Of a DNA stretch of 6,967 bases, positions 1-5,810 are shown piece after piece. A program made the translations under genes and the position numbers. How positions within the stretch are numbered: the stretch's first letter is position 1; every line of letters begins with the position of its first letter. Under the pieces are notes generated by a model. The model was not told the origin of the DNA. It ran no database searches and saw only the letters and a list, made by a program, of their open reading frames with translations. The stretch lies in contig NZOP01000013.1 in NCBI GenBank assembly GCA_002693165.1, positions 1 through 6,967 of the forward strand, in the 5' to 3' direction. Origin of the DNA: Nitrososphaerota archaeon. GTDB lineage: Archaea > Thermoproteota > Nitrososphaeria > Nitrososphaerales > UBA57.

Positions 1-42
1 AATCTGCATGGTCGCATCACAATCTTGACATTTTTGCTCCAT
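1..42 (-). CDS. lysW: LysW-type amino-group carrier protein, N-terminal fragment (partial)
   Basis: Only the first 14 codons are inside the window, translating to MEQKCQDCDATMQI; the gene continues past position 1. The CxxCDA motif (Cys5, Cys8, Asp9, Ala10) directly after the start matches the N-terminal zinc-binding knuckle of LysW, the small acidic protein whose C-terminal glutamate carries the growing lysine or ornithine intermediate. The ATG at 42-40 overlaps the argH stop codon as TAATG, and a full Shine-Dalgarno sequence lies six bases upstream, so it is the third gene of the argG-argH operon. In known LysW clusters the genes for the ligase, kinase, reductase and aminotransferase follow; here they would lie to the left of the window. 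The family call rests on a short motif plus context; another small zinc-ribbon protein is possible but much less likely. Confidence 0.85.
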   Translation of the reverse strand, partial: MEQKCQDCDATMQI

Positions 43-1532
43 TAATTTCCACCTCCTGATAGATTTTTTATTGATTTTTCAAGTAAAATTTCAGATTTAG
101 TGATTAAATTTTGTTGTTTGTTAATAAATTTAGATGAATGAATGAGTTGTGTTTTTCTGAGTTTAATCATCCTACTAGTCTCTATATTAGATGGAGAACC
201 CTTTGTAATTTTTGAATTAACGTTTTCACTATAATTAAACAGTGAATCAATTTTTTCTAAATTAATTTTAATTGTTTTACCTGTTATTTTCTTTGTAATT
301 TTTACAAGATCAGTCTTAACTAATTCAGATAATTTTGTATTAGAGTTAATTGATGACTTGGACAGAGTTCCAACGATATGATGTGATTGCCTGAAAGATA
401 TATTATAGTTTGAGGCAAGGTAATTAGCTAAATCGGCAGCTATCATAGTATCGTCTAGATTGTTAGACATAGAGTCCTTGTTAAATTTACACGTATTCAA
501 CATCATAGATAATAGTTGAACGGATGATAATGATTTGTTTATAGAATTCCATAATCTAGGCGTCAAATCTTGGATATCTATACTATATCCCAGAGTGAGG
601 GATTTAATTATCCCGATTGATGCAACGAGATCTCCAATAATAATCGAAGATTTAGACCTAATCAATTCTGCAATAACAGGGTTCTTTTTTTGAGGCATAA
701 TACTACTGGTTGAACTGAATTCGTCAGAAATTTCGACGTAGGAAAATTCGGAAGTACTCCAAAGAACCAATTCATTAACAATCTTTTCAATGTTCAACAT
801 TAACAACATAAGATTCGACATTAATTCTATACAAAAATCACGAGTAGTAGTTGCGTCAATTGAATTTTCTATTAATCCATCAAAACCAAGTAATTTAGCA
901 ACATAATCTCTATCGACATTAATAATTACAGAAGCAATTGCACCTGAACCTTGTGGAGATTTATTAACTCTGTGATAAGTTTCTTGAAATCTTTCTACAT
1001 CTCTAGACAAGGAATCGTAATGAGCAAGAAGATTATGTGAGAGGGTTATAATTTGTGCGTGTTGAAGATGAGTAAAAGAAGGCATAAGATAATCAGTATG
1101 TGTTTTTGCAAGATTAAGAATAACGTTTTGTAAATCATTAATGTTTGATAAAATACTTAATATAAATGAACGAGATGTCATTCTGATTGCTGATGCAACT
1201 TGATCATTTCTACTCTTGGCTAGATTAAGCTGACCTCCAATCTCACTACCAATACGACTAATTACAAATGATTCAACATTCATGTGGACGTCCTCAAGGT
1301 CAGAATCTAGTGTAAAAGAATTATCAATTAATTTCAAAGTTTTAATGCATTTATTGGTAGTTTTTTTATCAAGCACATTTTGTTTGAATAACATAAGCAT
1401 ATGGGCCATATTGATTTTTTTAACAGAATCAAGAATCAATAGATCGTCATCTACAGAACTAATAAATGAAGAAGCTAAATCCGAGGTCTTTGAAAGTCTA
1501 TTACCTCTTAATATATTGATATCTTTAGTCAT
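42..1532 (-). CDS. argH: Argininosuccinate lyase
   Basis: Cytosolic enzyme that splits argininosuccinate into arginine and fumarate, the last step of arginine synthesis; the family is homotetrameric. The 496-residue product has the fumarase/aspartase-superfamily signature SSIMPQKKNP (residues 276-285) with the catalytic-loop serines just before MPQKKNP. It also has EDVHMNVE (80-87), the SRNDQVA substrate loop (107-113), THLQHAQ with the conserved Thr-His pair (154-160) and QGSGAIA (194-200). It is slightly longer than the usual 450-480 residues, with a Lys/Ser/Asn-rich C-terminal tail. The ATG overlaps the argG stop as ATGA, and a GGTGA Shine-Dalgarno lies six bases upstream, so the start is well supported. 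It lies between argG and lysW in one operon. No key residue appears to be missing. Confidence 0.97.
   Translation of the reverse strand: MTKDINILRGNRLSKTSDLASSFISSVDDDLLILDSVKKINMAHMLMLFKQNVLDKKTTNKCIKTLKLIDNSFTLDSDLEDVHMNVESFVISRIGSEIGGQLNLAKSRNDQVASAIRMTSRSFILSILSNINDLQNVILNLAKTHTDYLMPSFTHLQHAQIITLSHNLLAHYDSLSRDVERFQETYHRVNKSPQGSGAIASVIINVDRDYVAKLLGFDGLIENSIDATTTRDFCIELMSNLMLLMLNIEKIVNELVLWSTSEFSYVEISDEFSSTSSIMPQKKNPVIAELIRSKSSIIIGDLVASIGIIKSLTLGYSIDIQDLTPRLWNSINKSLSSVQLLSMMLNTCKFNKDSMSNNLDDTMIAADLANYLASNYNISFRQSHHIVGTLSKSSINSNTKLSELVKTDLVKITKKITGKTIKINLEKIDSLFNYSENVNSKITKGSPSNIETSRMIKLRKTQLIHSSKFINKQQNLITKSEILLEKSIKNLSGGGN
49..57 (-). promoter_or_regulatory. Strong Shine-Dalgarno site for lysW
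   Basis: On the minus strand the bases AGGAGGTGG end six bases before the lysW ATG. This is a near-complete complement to the archaeal 16S rRNA 3' end. It lies inside the last codons of argH and encodes part of its Gly-Gly-Gly tail. It fixes the lysW start and suggests that this small carrier protein is translated strongly, independently of ribosomes coming through argH. Confidence 0.8.
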
Positions 1533-2704
1533 TTGTTTTCACCGTCATTGAATTTAGATTGAAGACCCCAGATTTCAATAAAACCTTTAGAATAGGTCTG
1601 ATTGAAATCAGAAGAAGAAGAATAAGAAGAAAGATTTTGGTCATAAATAGAATTATCAGATTTTCTTCCAACTATACTGAATGAACCACGCTTGAGTTTG
1701 AGTTTAACAGTACCATTAACACGTTCCTGAGTCTTATCAATAAATGAATCAATAGCTTTGACTAATGGATCTACAAATAATCCAGAATAGATCATCCAAC
1801 TCCATTTTTGTTCTAAGATGGATTTTATTTCCAATTCATTTCTTGTCAGTACTAATTTTTCTAAATCTTTATGAGCCTCAATAAGGACTGTAGCAGCAGG
1901 TGCTTCATAGATTTCTCTTGATTTTATTCCCATAAGCCTATCTTCAATATGGTCAACAACACCAATACCATGTTTTCCTGCAATGTCATTAAGATAATCA
2001 ATCATTTTTAGAGAATCAGTAACACCGTCGATTGAAATCGGAATGCCATTATTAAAATCAATTTCAATGTATTTATCTTCCAATTTACTATCAGTATCAA
2101 TCCATTTGTAGATATCATTTGGAGGTTCTTCGAAAGAATCCTCCAGGATTCCACCTTCTATAGACCTTCCCCATAAATTTTCATCAATACTATATTGAGA
2201 TTTCTTTTCAATAGAAACGTTTAGGTCATTTGCATATTGAATTTCCTCATCTCTACTCATATTCTCATCTCTAACGGGAGCAATTATTTGAGCGTCTGAC
2301 ATAACAGATCTTAATGTTACGTCAAACCTAGCTTGATCATTTCCTTTTCCTGTACAACCATGGGAGAAGTTTTTAGTATCTTCTTTATTTGCAATTTCAA
2401 CTAATTTGTATGCAATAAGTGGTCTACCCAATGCAGTAGCCAAAGGGTATTTATTTTGATATAGTGCATTTGATTTTATTGCAGAGAAAATATAATCGTC
2501 AATAAATTCTTTTTTAGCATCAATAGTATAATGTTTTGATGAACCAATGGAGTAAGCCTTTTCTTCAATTGCTTCAAAGTTTTCATCTTGCCCCACATCA
2601 ACAATAACAGTAATAACATTAAGATTATGTTTTTTCTTCAGCCAACTGACTGATATAGAGGTATCAAGTCCTCCAGAAAATGCTAGTATAGCTTTTTCAC
2701 TCAT
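1529..2704 (-). CDS. argG: Argininosuccinate synthase
   Basis: Condenses citrulline and aspartate with ATP to give argininosuccinate, the step before ArgH. The 391-residue product starts MSEKAILAFSGGLDTS: the PP-loop AFSGGLDTS (residues 8-16) binds ATP. HGCTGKGNDQ (115-124) and NLWGRSIEGGILED (176-189) are family signatures, as is the later segment HIEDRLMGIKSREIYEAPAA. The length matches the family. The same frame is open up to an ATG at 2758, but the extra 18 residues lie over the promoter and are absent from the family, so the ATG at 2704 is chosen. No Shine-Dalgarno precedes that ATG; a TATA-like box about 29 bp upstream fits a leaderless or very short leader. It is the first gene of the argG-argH-lysW operon. 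A serine-rich stretch near the C-terminus is a local variable segment. Confidence 0.97.
   Translation of the reverse strand: MSEKAILAFSGGLDTSISVSWLKKKHNLNVITVIVDVGQDENFEAIEEKAYSIGSSKHYTIDAKKEFIDDYIFSAIKSNALYQNKYPLATALGRPLIAYKLVEIANKEDTKNFSHGCTGKGNDQARFDVTLRSVMSDAQIIAPVRDENMSRDEEIQYANDLNVSIEKKSQYSIDENLWGRSIEGGILEDSFEEPPNDIYKWIDTDSKLEDKYIEIDFNNGIPISIDGVTDSLKMIDYLNDIAGKHGIGVVDHIEDRLMGIKSREIYEAPAATVLIEAHKDLEKLVLTRNELEIKSILEQKWSWMIYSGLFVDPLVKAIDSFIDKTQERVNGTVKLKLKRGSFSIVGRKSDNSIYDQNLSSYSSSSDFNQTYSKGFIEIWGLQSKFNDGENK
1539..1543 (-). promoter_or_regulatory. Shine-Dalgarno site for argH
   Basis: GGTGA on the minus strand lies six bases before the argH ATG, inside the last codons of argG. It matches the GGTGA part of the archaeal anti-Shine-Dalgarno complement. 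The same motif and the same six-base spacer recur before pyrF, which helps interpret that gene's missing start codon. Confidence 0.65.
1611..1633. repeat. Short GAA/TTC trinucleotide run inside argG
   Basis: The plus strand reads four GAA units, then TAA, GAA and GAA-like units. On the coding strand this gives the serine-rich segment (SSYSSSS) near the ArgG C-terminus, between the conserved GRKS and GFIEIWGL segments. Such a run could expand or contract by slippage in steps of one codon without breaking the frame. It is a small imperfect microsatellite and nothing more can be claimed. Confidence 0.5.
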
Positions 2705-2728
2705 AATAATAAGATTTAAGAAGAAATG

Positions 2729-2738
2729 TTTTAATACC
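2729..2738. promoter_or_regulatory. Shared TATA box of the divergent argG / ACT-protein promoter
   Basis: The bases TTTTAATACC (GGTATTAAAA on the other strand) lie in the 56-bp gap between two divergent starts. The centre of TTAATA is about 27 bp from the plus-strand TTG start at 2761 and about 29 bp from the minus-strand argG ATG at 2704. Archaeal TATA boxes sit around 26-27 bp before the transcription start, so one box could serve both genes with a leaderless transcript to the right and a 0-5 base leader to the left. No other TATA-like element in the gap fits both spacings. Predicted from spacing and composition only. Confidence 0.5.
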
Positions 2739-2741
2739 TTT

Positions 2742-2777
2742 TGGTCATAATAGACCATTATTGGCTATTAATGACCA
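2742..2777. promoter_or_regulatory. Two operator-like dyads in tandem, 20 bp apart
   Basis: The first element is TGGTC-ATAATA-GACCA (2742-2757), a perfect 5-bp inverted repeat. The second, TGGCTATTAATGACCA (2762-2777), pairs at 6 of 8 positions. Both have a TTGG left edge (2741, 2761) and a GACCA right edge (2753, 2773), so they are in register at 20 bp, about two helical turns. They lie just outside the TATA box on the argG-upstream side and cover the probable transcription start and first codons of the ACT-domain gene. That layout fits a dimeric regulator that blocks its own gene and acts on argG. The bound protein is unknown. Confidence 0.4.
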
Positions 2778-3447
2778 GAATCAAATAAATTCATCAATTG
2801 CAAAAATCACTAGAGATTTAATTGAATCAGACATGAGTATTCAAGATTCCATTGCAAGAAATTACGTAAATATAAGCGGTGTAGCAAGATTACTAAAGCC
2901 AAAAATTGAGAAAATCAGTAAAACAAATGTAAATGAAGAAGCTATAATAACTGCAATCAAGAGAATAACCCCAAAATATAACTCAGTTAGTAATGAAATT
3001 ATGGAGATTATATCAAAGAGCAGCATAAATGTACGTACAGGAGTTTCTAAATTATCAGTTGTCAAAAATAAACGCAGCCAAGAAAAAATTAGAAATGCAA
3101 TGATAAATAATAAAGAAGAATTTATACAAATTTCTGAAGCAACTTCTGCATTAACTGTAATCTATTCTCAAGAATTCAGAAAAGAACTAACAAGAAGATT
3201 TAACAATGCAGAAATATTGGAAGATTCAGTGAATTTAGCAGCTATTATAGTACACAGCCCTATCGAAGTCATAAACATACCTGGATTTGTGTTTACAATT
3301 TATGGACAAGTCGCAAAAAGACAAATAAATATAGAAGACACAGTGAGTTGCTTCACAGATACAATAATAGTAGTTAAAACAAAAGACGTAGCTATGACGT
3401 TTTCAGCATTAAATGAATTATTTGAATTTACATCTAAACTCGAATAA
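2761..3447 (+). CDS. ACT-domain protein, putative amino-acid-responsive regulator
   Basis: The 228-residue product has a C-terminal ACT-like fold (about 157-222): a β-strand NLAAIIVHSP, then IPGFVFTIYGQVAKRQINI (173-191), then a strand TIIVVKT, much like aspartokinase ACT repeats that bind amino acids. The N-terminal half is helical and charged. Residues 25-50 (SIQDSIARNYVNISGVARLLKPKIE) could form a helix-turn-helix-like unit, but I cannot assign a DNA-binding family. No catalytic motif, signal peptide or membrane segment is visible. The start chosen is TTG at 2761, the first usual start in the open frame and 27 bp from the TATA box; an ATG at 2833 is the alternative but would drop a helical segment that looks genuine. 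It is divergent from argG and shares its promoter, so arginine or lysine sensing is a reasonable inference. No proven function is known to me. Confidence 0.8.
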   Translation: MAINDQNQINSSIAKITRDLIESDMSIQDSIARNYVNISGVARLLKPKIEKISKTNVNEEAIITAIKRITPKYNSVSNEIMEIISKSSINVRTGVSKLSVVKNKRSQEKIRNAMINNKEEFIQISEATSALTVIYSQEFRKELTRRFNNAEILEDSVNLAAIIVHSPIEVINIPGFVFTIYGQVAKRQINIEDTVSCFTDTIIVVKTKDVAMTFSALNELFEFTSKLE

Positions 3448-3449
3448 TA

Positions 3450-4514
3450 TTATCTCTCTCTTTTACCATCAATAAATTCAAGAAATTCATGTTTAGCACG
3501 TTCATAAGGCATTTGAATAGGAGGATGTTTAAAACAATAAGCAGAGATACTATTTAATGGCCCTGAGATTTTTCTGTCGAGTGCAACTTTAGTTGCTCGT
3601 ATAGCATCAATCATAACACCACCACTATTATAAGCGTCCATAACATGAAGTTTAAGATCCAATGTAACAGGAATATTACCAAAATATCTTCCTTTTATCC
3701 AGATATAACAAATTTTATCATTATTTAAAAAATCAACATAATCACTTGGTCCTATACGAGTAGGAATGGGATAAGGAGACATAGCACGCACAGCAGATGT
3801 TTTACTTTCTCGTTTATCTACCAGCCTAGATTCTTCCAACATATTAAGAAAGTCAGCATCACCTCCAATATTTAATTGATAAGTCTCATCAACCTTAACT
3901 CCACGTTCAACAAATAGTTTTATCAAACTTTTATGTACAACAGTAGCACCTAATTGACTCATTACATCATCACCAGCAATTGGAAGACCTTTAGATTTAA
4001 ATTTAGATTGCCATTCCTCGGATGATGCAATAAAAACGGGCATTGAATTAATAAAACCAACATTAGAATCAAGTGCACATTGAGCATAATATTTAGTTGC
4101 ATCAGTACTTCCAACAGGAAGATAATTAATCAATAAATCAGCTCCAGAATCTTTGATAACATCAACAACATTTGAATAATCAGAATCATTAACATCTATA
4201 ACATCTTTAAGATATTTTCCTATTCCATCTTTAACAGGAGCTCGTGAAACAGATAAATTAAATTTAGGAACATCAATAATTTTAGCAGTATTATTTGGAT
4301 GTTGAAAAATTGCTTCAGATAAATCAATACCTACTTTTTTATCATTAACATCAAATGCGGCGACAAATTCAATATCAGATGGTTCAATTCCAGCAAGAGA
4401 ATATTTAATCAATCCAATTGAATCTTCAGGATTTTGTTTGTAATACTCTAGACCTTGAATCAATGCAGATGCACAATTACCCACTCCTGCAATAGCAATT
4501 TTAACCTTTGGCAT
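3450..4514 (-). CDS. ino1: myo-Inositol-1-phosphate synthase (Ino1 / MIPS)
   Basis: NAD-dependent conversion of glucose-6-phosphate to 1L-myo-inositol-1-phosphate, the committed step to inositol. The 354-residue product resembles the actinobacterial-archaeal form: Rossmann motif AGVGNCASAL (9-18), FVAAFDVNDKKVG (50-62), NNTAKI, NYLPVGS (130-136), GDDVMSQLGATVVHK (181-195), LNIGGDADFLNMLE (214-227), SKT (237-239), IGPSDYV (254-260), DLKLHV (286-291) and AGV-like GGVMIDAIRA. In the mycobacterial enzyme the GDD motif reads GDDIKSQ; here the lysine position is Met185, while the lysines in SKT and LKL are kept. The ATG at 4514 is placed by the GVGN motif and by a TATA-like box about 27 bp upstream. 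It is divergent from the phosphatase that uses its product and converges on the ACT gene with a two-base gap. Confidence 0.93.
   Translation of the reverse strand: MPKVKIAIAGVGNCASALIQGLEYYKQNPEDSIGLIKYSLAGIEPSDIEFVAAFDVNDKKVGIDLSEAIFQHPNNTAKIIDVPKFNLSVSRAPVKDGIGKYLKDVIDVNDSDYSNVVDVIKDSGADLLINYLPVGSTDATKYYAQCALDSNVGFINSMPVFIASSEEWQSKFKSKGLPIAGDDVMSQLGATVVHKSLIKLFVERGVKVDETYQLNIGGDADFLNMLEESRLVDKRESKTSAVRAMSPYPIPTRIGPSDYVDFLNNDKICYIWIKGRYFGNIPVTLDLKLHVMDAYNSGGVMIDAIRATKVALDRKISGPLNSISAYCFKHPPIQMPYERAKHEFLEFIDGKRER
3453..3464 (+). terminator. Possible pyrimidine-tract terminator of the ACT-protein gene
   Basis: Six bases after the stop codon the plus strand reads TCTCTCTCTTTT. Archaeal termination commonly uses T-rich tracts without a hairpin. 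The convergent gene begins its stop codon only two bases after this one, so termination must occur inside that gene's 3' end, where this tract encodes the Lys-Arg-Glu-Arg tail. Weak prediction. Confidence 0.3.
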
Positions 4515-4536
4515 AGTTATCTAAGAAAAATGATTC

Positions 4537-4545
4537 GGTATTAAG
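4537..4545 (-). promoter_or_regulatory. TATA-like box for ino1
   Basis: The minus strand reads CTTAATACC, centred about 27 bp before the ATG at 4514. This is the same TTAATACC core as the box before the ACT-protein gene, at the same spacing. No Shine-Dalgarno precedes the start, which fits a leaderless mRNA. Confidence 0.45.
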
Positions 4546-4554
4546 TTTTTAAAA
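4546..4554 (+). promoter_or_regulatory. TATA-like box for the inositol phosphatase gene
   Basis: TTTTTAAAA is centred about 28 bp before the ATG at 4578, and no Shine-Dalgarno lies before that ATG, so a leaderless mRNA is likely. The ino1 box on the other strand is directly adjacent, so two back-to-back polymerase complexes would compete for the 63-bp gap and the two genes may be balanced against each other. Confidence 0.45.
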
Positions 4555-4577
4555 TTCCAATAATAAGTATAATTATA

Positions 4578-5378
4578 ATGGATTATAAAGAAATTATTTT
4601 AAAAACGTTATATAAAGTACAAAATACAATCAAAACAAGATATTTAAAAGGAAATCATATTGAATTAGACAAAGGAGCATTTGGAGATATTCAATATGAT
4701 ATAGATATATTGGCAGAAGAAACGATTATAAATACAATAAAAATGGAAATGCCCAATTCTACAATAGTATCTGAAGAAACAGGAATTATTCAGGGCAATA
4801 ATAACAAAATAATATTAATAGATCCAATAGATGGAAGCCTGAATTCAATTAGAGGAATTCCATTTTTTAGTTCGACAATTGCAATTGCAAAAAATCAAAA
4901 TTTTTCAGACATAATTGCTGCAGGTGTAGTTGATATAATTCAAGAAAATTTTTATTATGGAGATGAAAATGGAGCAATAATGAATAACGTAAAAATAAAT
5001 CCAAACAAAACAAATGAACTTAAAGATTCATTAATAGCTCTAGATTTAAACATACGAACAGAAAGTGGAAAAGAAGTATTTAAAAAGACAAGAACATTAT
5101 TCGAAAAAACTAAAACACAAAGAATTATGGGTTCTGCAATAATCGAAAATATGTACGTAGCATCAGGAAAAATTGATGCGTACATTGCGCCGTCAAGACA
5201 ACTAAGAACATTTGATTGTCTTCCAGCAATGTATATTTCAAAAATTGCAGGGGCATCAATACAATTTTTTAATAAAGAAAATGATTTTAATATACTATCA
5301 AAAGAGAGAGTATCTTTCATCAATGCGTGTACAAACGAATTAAGAAAAAAGATATTAAATGAGTTGGACATTACATAA
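4578..5378 (+). CDS. Inositol monophosphatase / fructose-1,6-bisphosphatase family enzyme
   Basis: Metal-dependent phosphatase of the IMPase superfamily, 266 residues, which probably releases free myo-inositol from the product of the neighbouring synthase. Metal-site motifs are visible in order: acidic segment DIDILAEE (41-48), SEETG (65-69), IDPIDGSLNS (81-90) and the late Asp in TFDCLPAMYISKIAGA (Asp213), where bacterial enzymes have WDxAAG. GSAIIENMYVASGKIDAYI (185-203) is the usual fold core. The pattern GDIQYDIDILAEE...DPIDGS is closest to archaeal dual-specificity enzymes of the Methanocaldococcus MJ0109 type, which also cleave fructose-1,6-bisphosphate, so substrate range cannot be settled here. 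The ATG start is supported by a TATA box at the right distance. The Nudix gene follows after 15 bases, probably in the same transcript. Confidence 0.9.
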   Translation: MDYKEIILKTLYKVQNTIKTRYLKGNHIELDKGAFGDIQYDIDILAEETIINTIKMEMPNSTIVSEETGIIQGNNNKIILIDPIDGSLNSIRGIPFFSSTIAIAKNQNFSDIIAAGVVDIIQENFYYGDENGAIMNNVKINPNKTNELKDSLIALDLNIRTESGKEVFKKTRTLFEKTKTQRIMGSAIIENMYVASGKIDAYIAPSRQLRTFDCLPAMYISKIAGASIQFFNKENDFNILSKERVSFINACTNELRKKILNELDIT

Positions 5379-5393
5379 TCAAGGGATATAAAA

Positions 5394-5810
5394 TTGGAAG
5401 AAAAATCAGCTGGAGTGATTTTATTCAATAAAATTAATGAAATTGAATATTTATTATTAAAATACCCATCAGGGCATTGGGATTTTGTAAAAGGAAATAT
5501 TGAGAAAGGAGAGAAAGATGAAGAAACAATAATTCGTGAAGCGTATGAAGAAACGAGTATAAATGACATTGAAGTGTATAATGGATTCCACGAATTAATT
5601 GAATATAATTATTATAATAAAAAGAAGATTCATAAAACAGTATCATATTACGTTGGAGAAACACATCAAAAAGAAGTTAAGATTTCATTTGAACATAAAG
5701 ATTATAGATGGTTAAACTATTCAGATGCACTAAAATTGATTACATTTAATAATTCAAAAAAATTGTTAAAACAAGCAAATAAATTCATTAATGAGAAATC
5801 CATGAATTAG
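5394..5810 (+). CDS. Nudix hydrolase, Ap4A hydrolase-like
   Basis: Small pyrophosphohydrolase of 138 residues. The Nudix box occupies residues 34-56 in the form G-x5-E-x7-REAYEETSI; the metal-binding glutamates (Glu49, Glu52, Glu53) are all present, but the usual glycine after EEx is Ser55. The N-terminal SAGVILF, HWDFVKGNIEKGE and a late SFEHKDYRWLNYSDA segment resemble asymmetric diadenosine tetraphosphate hydrolases (NUDT2-like), which split Ap4A to ATP and AMP. The substrate is still a guess, because Nudix specificity lies outside the box. The start is TTG at 5394, just before the conserved SAGVILF strand; an AAGGG eight bases upstream is only a weak ribosome site. It probably shares a transcript with the phosphatase gene, and its last 23 bases overlap the convergent pyrF. 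Confidence 0.88.
   Translation: MEEKSAGVILFNKINEIEYLLLKYPSGHWDFVKGNIEKGEKDEETIIREAYEETSINDIEVYNGFHELIEYNYYNKKKIHKTVSYYVGETHQKEVKISFEHKDYRWLNYSDALKLITFNNSKKLLKQANKFINEKSMN
5756..5762 (-). terminator. Possible T-run terminator of pyrF
   Basis: Seven consecutive T on the minus strand, about 25 bases after the pyrF stop codon and inside the convergent Nudix gene. A run of this kind can terminate archaeal RNA polymerase. The AT-rich composition makes such runs common by chance. Confidence 0.25.

Noticed and set aside
1282..1551. 89-residue plus-strand open frame
   Set aside because: It is antisense to the argH N-terminus, which is supported by strong motifs; no recognisable domain.
1635..1646. 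12-bp exact copy of TTTTGGTCATAA, also present at 2739-2750 in the argG promoter
   Set aside because: About one or two 12-mer repeats are expected by chance in an AT-rich 7-kb window, and this copy lacks the right-hand GACCA half.
2705..2758. 18-residue N-terminal extension of ArgG from an ATG at 2758
   Set aside because: It covers the promoter and dyads, has no family counterpart, and the ATG at 2704 is directly before the conserved AFSGGLDTS motif.
2862..3065. 67-residue minus-strand open frame that looks membrane-like
   Set aside because: Antisense of the ACT-protein gene, with no promoter or ribosome site.
4955..5569. 204-residue minus-strand open frame with hydrophobic stretches
   Set aside because: It lies opposite the phosphatase and Nudix genes, whose motifs are clear; its hydrophobic, Ser/Phe-rich look is what antisense of AT-rich coding DNA gives.
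5434..5664. 76-residue minus-strand open frame
   Set aside because: Antisense of the Nudix box; no family resemblance.
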